From the NCBI GenBank assembly GCA_013397075.1, contig VWZS01009593.1:915545-979544 (forward strand): a stretch of 64,000 nucleotides of DNA, given 5' to 3'. A program made the translations under genes and the position numbers. Positions 24,191 through 35,833 of this stretch are shown here, piece after piece (the first letter of the stretch is position 1; every line of letters starts with the position of its first letter). Under the pieces are notes generated by a model. That model ran no database searches. It was not told the DNA's origin and saw only the letters and a program-made list of their open reading frames with translations. This DNA is from Rhabdornis inornatus (taxonomy: Eukaryota > Chordata > Aves > Passeriformes > Rhabdornithidae).

Positions 24191-27170
24191 AGAATAAAAA
24201 AAATTTATGAAGAAAACCTTTTCAGGCTGGGAAAAGTAATTGATCCCTAGTAAGGTATTCAAGACAAGCAGTGACATGTCTGAATTAAACTTTCCCTGAG
24301 TTTGAATTTCACTCCTCAGTATGGGTGAAATTCTTGGCTATCCTTGTTCAACAGTAGTTTTATTCTTGAGGTAAATGCAGAATAAATCCTTTTCTTGTCA
24401 CTGTACCTTGTCTTATGTCCCTCCAAGAACAGTTCCTTAATTTCTTGCCTATAATAGAAGCAAGGGCTTGTATACACATCAGGCTTAATAAAGAAAAGAG
24501 ATTGCATTATCCCATGTTTCTCAATGATTTCTATTCTTGAATTAACAAAGTCTTTTTCTAAAGAATGAAAAAACATTATAGGGGATATTTAATAATATCT
24601 TGGAAGAGAGTGAATAGAAAAATGCAACTGACATAAGGTGTCACCCACCAGCTGAGGATGGTGACAAATTTTAATGGTGTTAGGCGAACACTTCAAGTAA
24701 TTTTTTTCATGTAATTGTAAACCTAACTTTTCCTATAAGCTGATAAGACAACTACTCTGTATTCACACACTTTGACTAGAATGCATTTCTCTCTTTTTTT
24801 TTTTTTTTAAAGTCTTAAACTATGGTAGGTACATTTGTTCAGCAAAGAAAGCTTTGATGTGAAATGCTGCAAAACTTGCAGGCATATGAGTTTTATTTTT
24901 AGGATATCTGGAGAATCTATACTTTTTCATCAACTATTAAACCTGTCAATAACTGGGGGTAAATTTCTGGGGGAAAATGTATTCATTCTTAATATTTTGA
25001 AAGGGAAAGTTGTGGTTATTTTACAGGATTATTGGCACAGCAATGAGTACCATTCACAGATTAAAACCTTACTGTGGAGGCTACTGCAGAACCCATTCCA
25101 AGGCCATTCACTGAACTGATGATTTTGGTGAGTCAGGTTGCTAAAAAATTTATCTTTTTTCAAAGACACTTGCCACTCAAAAACCTCTTATATGGAAATA
25201 TAAGTGGAACATTCAGCGTTTATTCCTAGCTTGTTTTACATTTCTTGGGGGACTGATAGTTATCAGCAGGGCATCATAAAAGTTACAAATTTTTACCCAA
25301 AGTTTTTTAAATTGATAGAATATCTTCACTGTAGAGTATGAAGCTGTAAAAAATAAGGTATTCCAACCTAAGTTTCAATTAATTCCAAAGAATCTTTTCA
25401 GAATGAGTTATAATATTGACCTGTGCTGCATCATATGACAGAAATTGAACTGAGAGAGAGTAGCTTAGAGGATAGGAGCCGGGTATTTTGTATGGGTTTG
25501 TTTCTTTTGTTTGGTTTTTGAAGGGGTAAAAGCTAGAAACATCCTGGGATTCAAGCCAAAAAATAAAAAGAATGAGTTGACAAAAACAAAACCTAAATTG
25601 TCTCATGAAATTAAAAAGATCTTGAATATAGTATTCCATCTGTGTTGATTTCACTGTGAAGTCTACATGTAGTTTTGTAAAGGCACTTGCCAGGGAGATA
25701 ATCAAGTTAAGCTGCTCAATCATAATAAAGCTACTAGATATTCCTACTCATACTTCCTTCAAACATGATACATACATTCTTCACTGGAGTCATGCTGCTG
25801 GTTATAGCCTGAAACCCCTTTTAAATTAAGGTTTATTGAATCAAGGTTGTGGGCTTTCTGTTGTTGCTGTTTCTGCTTTTGAGTTTTTTTTGGTTGTTTG
25901 TTTTTTTTTTTTCTTTACCAGAGGAAGTTTACAGGACTTTGGAGGTGTGTCATTGCTGTGGGAAATGGGGCTGTTGAAAACATATCTGTTCTTGATAAGG
26001 ATCTGGATTATTGTCATGCAGAGGGTTTTTGCACATTTTTATGGTTTTTGCTACATTCTCAATTGGGGGCAATTTTTTTTATCTGAACACTGAAATACAA
26101 TATGCATAAGACCTTAAGAACCTGATATTTAAATGCATTGAGTTCCTCCAAAATTGAATTTTTTGAATGGCAAGAGTAAGCAATTTTCTCAGGTTTACAC
26201 AGATTAACACTCTACTAAACTTTAGCAATTTAATCTGGTACTCCGAATAAGTAAGATTTTCTTGAAGTACAGATTAAAACAGAAGAATACAATATGCTTT
26301 ACACATTAGCTAATCACTGCGGTTACCATGATGGTAGTGCCTTGCATTCTAGTAAAAGTAAAAAAGAACTTATATGACATATTAAATCCAAAGACTTTGA
26401 GTCTATACACATTACTTTTTGGGGAAATAAAATAAAACACTGTCATACCATTTCAAATGTAGGATTGACTTGCTGCAAACAAACCAAACTGAGCATTTCA
26501 TTTAAATGCATCAAGTCAGACGTCTCAAATATAAAATTGACCTTGTCATTTAACATGAAATACACTTTACAGAACCAACTGAGCTCCCTTATACTTACCT
26601 ATGATTAAAATATCCAGAATGAGATAGTTGGAATGCAAAACTGGTGAGGATTCATAGGTATGGGAGGATAAATATTTTCCAAGTATCTCAGATATTTCTG
26701 ATCTCTGAAAATTCTCTAGAGCTGTCTTTTAGTATTATACTTTAGTCAGAATCTCGTTTATAGTTCTAAAAAGAATGTCTACATTTGATGCTTTATGACT
26801 TTTTTGTCATGAACATGGGTTTAGAAGCAGAAGTTCTTGTATGAACAGTCTACCACAGAAGTAATAGTGTTGGTTAGACACAGGAAAGATACCCTTTGAA
26901 AATAAGCAGAAGAGAGATTTGAAGTGGGAAAACACCTTCCTTTTTATTTCTAATGGAAAAATGCCCTTAAATTTTGCATTGGTTTGTTTTATAAGTGTTA
27001 TATTAGTAATTTTAGCAACTGGTATGAGTCTGGGAATAATCCTTTTTAAACTTTTTTTTAAAAAAAGTCATTGAAAATCCCAGACATTCACAGAACTTTA
27101 TTTAAAATTACAGCTTATACTGATCTGAATTCTACACATCACCCCTCTGGGAAACTGATTCAAAGTCCAA
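24191..27170. other. AT-rich spacer, no gene seen
   Basis: Several poly-T runs (24793-24809, 25883-25912). No gene or repeat family recognised. Confidence 0.6.
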
Positions 27171-27171
27171 G

Positions 27172-27706
27172 ACTCATAGAATATCCTGAATTGGAAGGGA
27201 CCCATGAGGATCATCTAAGTAAAACTCCTGGTCCTGCACAAGACACCTCAAGAGTCACACCATGTACCTGGCAACATTATCCAAACACTTCTTGAACTCT
27301 GTCAGGCTTGGTGCTGTGACCACTTTCCTGGGGAGCCTGTTCCAGTGCCCAACCACCCTCTGGGGGAAGTACGTTTTGTAATATCCAACTTATCCTCTCC
27401 TGGTACAACTTCAGGCCACCCTCTTGGGACCTGTCCCTGAACAGAGCAGTGCCTGCCTCTCTGCTTTCCCTCACTGGAAACCTCTAGACCGCAATGAGGT
27501 CTTGCCTCAGTCTCCTCTTCTCTAGGGTGAACAGACCAAGGAACCTCAGCCAATTGCTCTCTAGAGCCTTGACTGTCTGTTGCCCTCCTTTGGAATGTCC
27601 TGTAATAGCTTTATAACCTTCTTATATTGCTGTGCCCAAAAATGCACAGGACTCAAGTTGAGATCCAGGATATGGTTGGCCCTCGTGGCTGCCAAGGCAC
27701 ACAGTT
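27172..27706 (-). mobile_element. CR1 LINE 3' fragment, minus strand
   Basis: The CR1 3' terminus lies at the left: ACTCATAGAATATCCTGAATTGGAAGGGACCCATGAGGATCAT is the reverse complement of the CR1 end. It continues through the CR1 3' region ('ttccagtgcccaaccaccctctgggg', 'gcctcagtctcctcttctct' for the stretch around the ORF2 C-terminus) to about 27706. It is 5'-truncated, as is usual for CR1. The tail is short and close to the CR1 form, so this copy looks less decayed than the 8.2-kb and 37-kb ones. Open frames on the minus strand here are LINE remnants with frameshifts. Confidence 0.93.
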
Positions 27707-28066
27707 AAAGTTAATACTCCAGCTGGATTAAAGCACGCTAGCATCTAGTGAATTTCCTATTCCACTACAATCATCTATGAATATTGATATCACAAATCTT
27801 GCATTAAGTACCTATAAGAAGAAATGGTTCTGCTAAGTATCAAAACAGTGAAGAAAACATTATAAAATATTAAACACAAAATACTTAATATTATTAAATA
27901 CAAATATTGATAAATATGGAAGTAAATTTTAAAAATTATCTTTATTATATGAAATTAATTAATAATATCATTATTAAATATATTAATTATAAAAAATCAG
28001 AGGAAAACCCAAAACATGAGCATAGTGAGGGAAGAACAAAGAACGTTTTTTCACTTCTATTGACAA
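27707..28066. other. Very AT-rich spacer before an LTR
   Basis: The stretch at about 27860-28000 is almost all A and T. No gene. Confidence 0.6.
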
Positions 28067-28074
28067 TGATAACC

Positions 28075-29204
28075 TGTAATGGTAGCTGTAGTAGTTTGGC
28101 CTGGCTTTTGAGCCCTCTTGGCTTTTCCGGCAGCAGTGCAGGTAACAGGGCCCTGGCCTGGCTCCACTGCAGGCCTGTGGGCCTGGCAGGGGCCGGGCTG
28201 GGCCCCCTGTCTGGAGAGCTGGCATGTCCTGGCAGAGAGGGAGAGAGGGGGGGTGGCCATGGACAGTGACCAGAGAGACTCAAACTAATATAAAAATCCC
28301 AGCCGCTTCCCCCCCCTTCCCCAGCGTGGCTGGTTTCTGAGATCCTGGCAAAGCTCCAGCACTGTGGCCTTGGTTTTTTTTTCTTTTCCCTGTGCAAAAA
28401 TCTTAACTCTTTTAATGTTCAGATGAGACTTGCGGACTTTTTCAATCCTCCCTGGAGTGAAAAGGAAAAAGGAGATATTCTGAAGTCAGTGAAGCAAAAG
28501 CTAAGTCTTAAGTTTTTTAGATGGAAGGAGAATGAGGAGATGCTGTGAAAATGGCTGAAAATCCTTTTGTAAAATTGTAGGGATGAACTGATGTACTGAA
28601 TATTCCTATAAACCATGGAGAAAGACATGGGGGGGTTGGAAACGTTCCATTTGATAGATCATTTGACCAAAAGCACCTGTGTTGAGAATCTGTTGTCCCG
28701 AGGAAAGAAGGGGAGTCTTGGTTTTCAGAGAATGAAGCATGAACAGAGAAAAAAGAGATGAAGAGAACCTTTGCTTTGGAACATTTCATTCTTAAAAGTA
28801 ATACCCCATGTATTTTGACCATTTACCCACAAGTACAGCTTTGGGAAGGCTGTGGAGTTGGGAGGAGTGCCACAACTGCAGATACCGGGCGGATGCAGAA
28901 TTGTGAAAATGAAACCACGAGAAGACTGTTTTCGACTTTCTTGTGGAAAAATCCCTATAGCCTAACAAGAGGAAGCTTCTCACTCCAAAGGGAACAGAAG
29001 AAGGGACTGTTTGAGTTGGGAATTAATTGAAGCAGTTTCTTGTATGTTTGTTTCATTGTTATGAAGGTTGGGAAAGGGAAGGAAAGAGTGGTCTGACAAG
29101 CTTATTCTGAATTTTTTTTTTCCCTTTGTGTAGTTAATAAATTTCTTTTTATACCCTCTTAAGTTTTAGGCCTGCCTTGCTTCTACTCCTGGTTCCGTCT
29201 CACA
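28075..29204 (+). mobile_element. Solo LTR, probably ERVL-like, plus strand
   Basis: This 1.1-kb block stands out by composition: a GC-rich 5' part (28085-28250) and a 3' part ending ATTCCGTCTCACA-like ('ggttccgtctcaca', 29191-29204). A polyadenylation signal TTAATAAA lies near 29133-29140, followed by a T-rich stretch, the standard layout of an LTR 3' end. The 5' end is uncertain: TGTAATGG at 28075 or TGTAGTAG at 28087 are candidate starts. I found no convincing TSD (ACAAT occurs at both 28063-28067 and 29202-29206 but would not give TG...CA ends). No viral genes are attached. Open frames on both strands in 27983-28397 reflect the GC-rich sequence only. Confidence 0.7.
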
Positions 29205-29288
29205 ATAGAAAATGAGTATATTTTAATTAGCAAATCAAAACCATGACATTAGCCTATAAAATTAATTTCTTTTTGGATTACTGTAAAG

Positions 29289-30054
29289 GATGGATGGGAC
29301 ATCAAGCACGCTGAGGTACTCATCAACTTTTCTGCCTTTGTCTTCACCCCCAAATACTCCAGCCATACTTCCTCAGTCATGGAAGGCAAGGCAATGAAGG
29401 GGTGAAAAAAGGACTCTGGCTGTAGAAGACAATCAGATACAAGGCCATCTAAGGAACCTCAAGGCGTACAGGTCCATGGGATCTAATGAGATGCATCCAT
29501 GCATCGTGAGGGAACTGGTGTAGAAAGTGGCTGTATCACAATCATTTTTTGGAAGTCATGGCAGTTCACTGCAGTTCCCACTGATTGGAAAAGGGGAAGC
29601 ATAACTCAGGAAAGACATCAATCTTTTGCAGTGATGATGATCAGAGGGCTGGAGCTCATCTCCTATGAGGACAAGCTGACAGCTGTGTTGTTCAGCCTGG
29701 AGAAAGGGAGGCTCTGAGGAGACTTTATATCACATTCCAGAGCCTAAAGGGGGCCTGCAGGAGAGCTAGAGAGGGACTTTTTACAAGGACATGGAGTGAT
29801 GGGACAGAGGGGAATGGCTCCAGACTGAGAAAGGACAGGTTTAGATTAAATGTTAGGAAGAACTTCTTTATTGTGGTGAGGCAAAGGAACAGATTGCCCA
29901 AAAAGGTTGTGTTTGCTCCATCCCTCTAGTGTTCACAGCCAGGTTGTGTTGGGCTCTGAGGAGCCTGCTTTAGTGATGGTATCCTTGCCCATGGCAGGGG
30001 AGTTGGAACTAGATGATCTTTAAGGTCCCTTCCAACCCAAACTATTCTATGATT
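29289..30054 (+). mobile_element. CR1 LINE 3' fragment with intact 3' terminus
   Basis: This is CR1 in sense direction. The 5' part (29430-29620) matches the CR1 ORF2 start of the RT region ('cagatacaaggccatctaaggaacctcaagg', 'gatgcatcc', 'cagttcactgcagttccc', 'tgattggaaaaggggaa'). An internal deletion near 29618-29636 then joins this to the C-terminal region ('atctcctatgaggacaagctga', 'ttcagcctggagaaaggg'). The end is well preserved: GAACTAGATGATCTTTAAGG..TTCCAACCCAAACTATTCTATGATTC at 30006-30054. The clean 3' end suggests a relatively young copy. The exact 5' limit is uncertain. Confidence 0.93.
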
Positions 30055-31195
30055 CAAAGATGCAATGTACATTTCTTTCTCTTTAAAAACTAAACTGACT
30101 AATGCAACTTTTTAAGGTTAAAAATTATGTCCATGATTCTTTTCATAAATATTTTGTGCAGGAAATAGGAACTTGTTTTTTTTTTTGTCACCTACAAAAT
30201 AGCTTTGAAAATTACCAAATTTTCTAGGGCTGCAATGATAAAGGCCTATGGAGTTCATCATAGTCGCAGAAGCAACTTGGAAACTGTGTTATAATATGAA
30301 GGTAAACGAATATTGTTTTTTACTGTTTGGTCTTAGAGTTTATACAAAATAGTCAAATAAATCAGAAAAATTGATAGTATTTTTTAATAAAATAAGCACT
30401 AGTTGAAAAATTGTTTTCTTTTGAGTAAAATCAGGAAGCGAGCAAGGAAAATGGAACATGGTGATAAAGGAATTTCACTCATGTTTGTACATCTGTATCT
30501 GTGGAAAAATATATCAAAAGTTAGGAAGATAAAAGATAGTGGTTCTTTGAGTAATCTTCTGTGCCAGAAATGTTTTATTTTCCCTCTGTCACAGTTGTTG
30601 ACATTTGCTTTTGAATAAAAATGTTCTCATTCCACTTTAATGTTATTCTTTATTCTTCAGCAAAATCAAAACACTATGTTTATGACATAGTAGTCTACTG
30701 CTTGGAAATAAGTGAACTGTCAAAATGTCAACATGATGAATTCATTGTAGGATCACAAAGGAAGATCATGTGGGTGTGTGAGGAAGAACAAAACCCTGAT
30801 AATTAACAGAGAGGGTAGAGAAAGTATTAAAACTTTTGAGAAGTTAAAGGCTCTAATTTCAAGAAATGTAAATGTAAAGCATTCCCCACAGCATGAAGGC
30901 AAGTCTGGTTTGAAAAACATTTCTGATGCTCCACACAGTAAGGCACTTGGAGTTCATCCAGAAGCAGAATCACTGCTCTGGGCTGTTGTACTGCTGCTTT
31001 TACTTTTGTTCATTGGCACTTGACACTAGCCTCTCTGAGTCTTTAGTCTACATTGCCAGAAGAAATGCTGTCCAACTGCTCTGTGACTGAATATGCTCTG
31101 TACGACTGGAAGTTGTTTATGGAATTAAGTATAGCCTCTATTTTCAATTTCCATAGGGCTGAAACAAACTTTAGATGTGAGAAATCAAGCTATCT
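30055..31195. other. AT-rich spacer between two CR1 copies, no gene seen
   Basis: No repeat family recognised. Open frames of 60-80 codons occur but show no coding signature. Confidence 0.55.
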
Positions 31196-31699
31196 TGATA
31201 GACTTGGAGCAGAGTGGCTGGAAAGCTTCCCAGCAGAAAAGGACCTGGGGATGCTGGTCAACCAGTGGCTGAACAGGAGCCAACATGTGCTCAAGTGGCC
31301 AGGAAGGCCAGTGCCTGGCTTATGAGAAGTGGCTGAGGGAGCTGGGGTTGTGCAGCCTGGAGAAAAGGCAGCTGAGGTGAGACTTTTCCACTCTCTACAG
31401 CTAACTGAAAGGAGGTTGTAGTCAGGTGTGGGTTGCTCTCTCCTCCCAAGTAACAAGTGAGAGAACAAGAGGAAATGGCCTGTGGGGAAGATTAGATTGG
31501 ATATTATGAAAAACTTTTTTCCTTGAAAGGATTGTCAGGCACTGGAACAGTCTGCTCAGGGAAGTGGTAGAGTCACAACCCCTGGAGATATTTAAAAGAC
31601 ATGTAGATGTGGTTTGATAGTGGACTTAGCAGGACTACAATTGCAGCTGAACTTGATCATACAGGTATTTTTCAACCTAAATGATTCTATTATTTCATG
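31196..31699 (+). mobile_element. CR1 LINE 3' fragment
   Basis: Starts in the C-terminal part of CR1 ORF2: the plus strand reads ...E-W-L-E-S-F-P-A-E-K-D-L-G-M-L-V-N (about 31211-31261), the CR1 block around 'AEKDLG'. After an internal deletion near 31325 it continues with 'gagctggggttgtgcagcctggagaaaag' and the 3' UTR, ending at a decayed ATGATTCTATTATTTCATGA tail (31680-31699). More diverged than the copy just upstream. Confidence 0.92.
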
Positions 31700-32452
31700 A
31701 CTGTAAGATATACTGTATATATAAAAATATGTAATATTTAATATGTTACATATTACAGAATATATTAAAATATTATTTTCATTCCTCTTCAAGAGTAATC
31801 ATCAAGCATAGGCCTTTTCCCTAAACTCTTTGCACCCATCCTTTGCACCTGATATCAACACAACCTCTCAGAACTAAAGAAGCACAAAGATTTACAGTGA
31901 AAGTGCACAGCTTATTTGCTTTACCAGTCTGATCTGGAAAACTGAAACTGCTAAATATGACAGACGGATTTTTTTTTCCTGCCAATAGAAGTGAAGTATT
32001 TTCATCTCATCTGTTCACTTGATGAACTTACTATTTTCCAAAACTTTTACTTTTCATTCGCGTTACATTTCATCTAAGATTAACTCCCAGTCTAGCAAAT
32101 ATTCATGTATAAATCTGATTTAATACATAAGAAAAATAATTACATGTTCAGATATTTTTGCAGATTGGGGATTCACTTGTTGAATAAGCCAATAAGCAAT
32201 GAAAATCAATACTGCATGAACAGGAAAAAAAAGTACAACTAGAAGGATGCTGAAAACATGTGACATGAAATAAAAAGGAGGGCCTAATATTTTTTTTCTG
32301 TTTTCCTTGTACACAAATCTCATCTTCTTATGCTGTTTGTATTTAGCACATTTCAGTAAGCTTAAGTTGGGAAAAGTAGCTTACACAAGTCATTTCTGAA
32401 CTGAATACTTTACTCTGCTAATGCTTTCTAAAACTCTTCCCCAAATTTTTAA
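31700..32452. other. AT-rich spacer, no gene seen
   Basis: TATA/ATAT-rich at 31705-31770. No gene. Confidence 0.6.
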
Positions 32453-32457
32453 CAGGA

Positions 32458-33812
32458 TTTCTTGTTTTGAAAGACAGGTGTGTTTGGTAAGGAAGGCAGG
32501 AGCCTCTCTGGAAATGGAAAATGTAAACTCCCTCCTGTAACAGTGGGGGTGTTTTGCACCACTTCATTAGTGGTTTGTCTTAAGTTTCTTTTGTCTTCAC
32601 TCAGAGCCAGGATTAAAAAATACACAAAGGAAACAAATTTTCTTATGTTTAGGCTCAGTTGTTTATTAAATCTTATCAAAAGCACAGAACGTTCAGCAAC
32701 ACTTCTAGCCACCAGCTAGAAGTGAGCAAAATGGATACAGATCCAGCTAGCTATAAGGTCTCTTAAAGCAAAACAGTCCAATAGAGAATTAACACCTATA
32801 TTATTTATCCTTTTAACCCAATAACTAATTTCCCATGGCCCTCAGTGAGGCGCTAACTGTCCAACCAGAAACTACTACCTGAAACCATGAAGAACAAGAA
32901 AGAAGAAGGAAGATGAACACTGAGACACCACCCAAAATCCTCCATCTTGTCCCATACCTATTACTATATTATAAAAACCTCAAATTTAAAACCCTTCACC
33001 ATGTGAAAGCACACACTTCTATTTCACCACACACCTGTGATTCTAGCTTCAACACTCAAACTTGGAAGCCTTCTCCAACACCTCAAGTCAAAAGCAGTGT
33101 TCTCCAGGGGGTCAGTGCCAGAAAGCACAGAAAGCTCAAAACGCCAGGTTTCTGGGATCCAACACCCTCCCTCTAAATTATTGTAATTTTTAAATTAAAG
33201 AACTTTCAGGCAAAGATATGGGAATAGGAATAACAGCTCTTTACTAGGAAAATTAAAATAAAAACACAGTAATATAAAAAAAAGCAGAACACTGGCAGAG
33301 TCAGAATACGACCTCACACACTGTCAGTCAGGGTATCAGTAGCAGTCCAATTAAATGGTGGCCGCAGTCCTTCTGGACGACAGATGTGGTTCTGTTGAAG
33401 CAGTGCTCCTGTAGAAGAGTACAGTTTTCTTCTGAACATCCAGCGATGATGTGGAAAGGTCTAGTTTTTCCTCTGGAATCCAGTGGAAAAAGACTGCTCT
33501 GATGCTCCAATCTCAGATTTTATCTAGGCAGGAAATGCTTGGCTGCTGCCCCTGGCTGGAACATCTCCCAATGGGATAATGTAATTTTATCAGTCATTCA
33601 GTGGGACCCAGTGGCCCATTAACAGAAGATATCTTCCTGGAGGAAGGACGGGTTGCAGAAAAGATAAAGATGACTGCCCCACCTGGTTTTGACAGATGGC
33701 CCATTAGCAGAGAATATCTCCCACAGAGATAAGGGTCAGTGCCCTACGTAGTTTCAACAGATAGTGATAAAATACATACTTTTGATTACATCCTGCATTG
33801 CAACTCAGAACG
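32458..33812 (-). mobile_element. Outer LTR, minus strand, split by a nested LTR
   Basis: The LTR occupies 32458-32535 and about 33171-33812 (roughly 720 bp). Its 3' end is at the left: the minus strand there reads toward GCCTTCC..CCTGTCTTTCAAAACAAG, wording I know from a common songbird LTR; its body (33230-33780) has an AGTAAAG polyadenylation-like signal on the minus strand near 33237-33243. The two parts were separated by insertion of a different LTR at 32536-33164. Candidate TSDs CAGGA at 32453-32457 and 33813-33817 would be 5 bp but require one substitution at each terminal TG/CA, so I regard the outer ends as tentative. Confidence 0.72.
32536..33164 (-). mobile_element. Inner solo LTR, minus strand, with perfect 6-bp TSD
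   Basis: This 629-bp element runs from TGTAACAG (32536) to CCAACA (33164) and is flanked by CCCTCC at 32530-32535 and 33165-33170. A 6-bp TSD suggests a class II ERV. On the minus strand it has TTTAATAAAC (plus TTTATT at 32662-32667), supporting orientation. Removing it and one TSD rejoins the minus-strand outer LTR, whose text runs continuously across the junction. It therefore inserted after the outer LTR. A small palindrome, CTTCTAG..CTAGAAG, lies at about 32703-32723. No internal genes. Confidence 0.9.
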
Positions 33813-33978
33813 CAGGAATATAGGGAGACTTGGACTATCTCTAAGAATCAGGGGAATTTAAAATTATGCACTGCTTTGTGGCTTTTGATTATATTTCTTA
33901 TTTTTCTAGTTATTATCAAGTACAGAGGTTACCTAGAAGTGGCTTCTGTTTCTGTTAGACACAGCCTCCCCAGTTACA

Positions 33979-34426
33979 TGTTGTTGTTAATTAAGGATTA
34001 ACTATTGGAACGGCTGTAATAAAACATACAGCAACGCGGTCTCCTTTCAAGATAGGAAAGGGAGACTTTATTGTAACACTACCTTTCTTAAGTACACTCA
34101 CTCACTAACCCAAGAACAGAATACAGCTCATTGGTCAGAACAAGCAACACCTCTTGCAGAGATGTTTTCATTATAAACAACAAAGTTCTCAAAATACACA
34201 CTCTTTAAACAGCAGCAGGTGCCTTTATTTGTTCCCGGGAAAACCTCTGCCCCCAGGCCAGCCCTTGGGACAGCCCGTGTTCTCACACAGCTTTTCCACA
34301 GGCTACTGTGCCTCCACAGTTACAGGCAGCTTCTGTGATTGCAAAGCTTGTGAGCATGAATGAACTCCCAGGAGCTGTGTAGCTGCATAGGCAGGTTTGC
34401 CCCAGAAATCATATCCTTTACAAGCG
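33979..34426 (-). mobile_element. Probable solo LTR, minus strand
   Basis: The block begins TGTTGTTGTTAATT (33979) and reads toward TTTACA near 34424 on the plus strand. On the minus strand it contains AATAAA at 34067-34072 near the left end, as expected for an R/U5 boundary, a second AATAAA near 34225, and a CCAATGAG motif (plus CTCATTGG) near 34127-34134. It is GC-richer than its flanks around 34200-34330. No matching TSD was found, so ends and class are uncertain. Confidence 0.5.
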
Positions 34427-35098
34427 TTTTATAGAATGTAAGGAATATTCTTTAACACTTTGGCACACCAAGATTAAGAATTCTGCATAAATACAGAGCA
34501 TTGTTATATTAATTAGTTTTGTAAACTAGAAAAGCACCTTACTTAGAAAGGTCTAAGAGAGAGATTTTAAATTCTATCTGGAGGTGAAAAATAAAGGTGT
34601 TTTATATTCAGAGAGAATCACTTTAAAACAAAGAGATGTGTGACTATGCAGCCATTAGTTGTGATCTCTGCTTTTGTTAAATACTGACTAGAATGCAATG
34701 AGGAGGTTTTTTCCAAAGGAACTGCACGATGGTTACTAGTTAGACAATTAGAGCAATTGTCTGAAATTTTTCTGCATTAGTAAAGCTCTAAAAATCATAA
34801 AACAGCAGGAAACAGAGAGACATGGACCTTAGTCTTCTCTTACTGCTGCTTCCAATAAAAAAAAAACGTAAATTAAAAAAAAAAAAGAGGTTAATTAATA
34901 GGATAAGATGACTTGTACTTTTAAGATTTTCATTTTTAATGACTCCATGGTTCAGGGTCAAAATACGCATGAATTTTAAGAGAACTCAACTGAAAACTCA
35001 TGCACGTTTTATGCAAAGAATAGTGATCCTGCTACTACTCCACTGCTTTGTTGTCTTTTATATTGCGATAAGGGCCCTTGAAATGAAAACATATGTTT
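34427..35098. other. AT-rich spacer between LTRs, no gene seen
   Basis: Contains two poly-A runs near 34857-34887. No gene. Confidence 0.6.
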
Positions 35099-35104
35099 GG
35101 CAGT

Positions 35105-35827
35105 TGACGCAGCCCGCCCTCTCACAGTCCACTCCGGTCAGCCCAGCTAGCCCCTGAGGGCAGAGCTCCACACCAGGAGTGGGCCATCTCCCGAAAGATC
35201 GAACACCAGGAGTACGGCTAGGGCCAGAAGCCCTGGGAGAAAGACGCGCGTCCAGGAAAGACGAAAAGATCGGGCGAGTCCTTCGATGGGTCCAAGGGAA
35301 GGCTTTATTCAAGGGAGGTCAAACGAGAGCAACCAGACACGAGGGGAGGAAACCACCGAAGGTGAAGATCAGGGACTGACATCAACTTAAATACGGGGGA
35401 GGTCCAAGGGGAGGGTACAACTCAATATCTAATCGGCGTACACTGTGGGAGGAACATACAGAGGGGACAAAAAACCAAACTGCCAGTAGGGGAAAACACA
35501 GGCGGGGCACATGAAACCATAACAAATCATGTATCGGGAACAGGGTAAATGGCACAGAACTCTCTAGAAAACTGGGAAGAACTGGGGAGGATTGACAGGG
35601 TCTTGGGAGTTGTTTGGAGCTGACAAACAGGGAACTTTCTAGGTTCTTGGGAGGAGCCGGGGAGGATTGACATTAACTTGGGAGTGGTCTGGGGTGGGGT
35701 GACAGGGCAAGGGCAGGAAAGGGAGACCTGGAGCAGACCATTCTCAGGGGTAGAACATGGGCAAAAACCATTACAATAACTGAGTGAAAACAGGATTACA
35801 ACAAACTTAAGCCAACACAACACAACA
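35105..35827 (-). mobile_element. Solo LTR (same family as 6468-7820), minus strand, with 6-bp TSD
   Basis: This 723-bp LTR is bounded by TGACGC (35105) and ACAACA (35827) and flanked by GGCAGT at 35099-35104 and 35828-35833. On the minus strand it starts TGTTGTG and ends GCGTCA, the same ends as the LTRs at 6468 and 6758. It also shares their CCTCCC..TATTTAAG promoter block (plus CTTAAATAC at 35386-35394) and AATAAA (plus TTTATT at 35304-35309). It contains many CpG sites (for example GACGCGCG near 35243), more than typical flanking DNA, which fits a younger insertion. No gag, pol or env. It is a solo LTR lying in inverted orientation to the plus-strand copies. Confidence 0.93.
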
Positions 35828-35833
35828 GGCAGT

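Noticed and set aside
28063..29206. ACAAT direct repeat around the 28-29 kb LTR
   Set aside because: Using it as the TSD would remove the TG and CA ends expected of an LTR, so it was not accepted.
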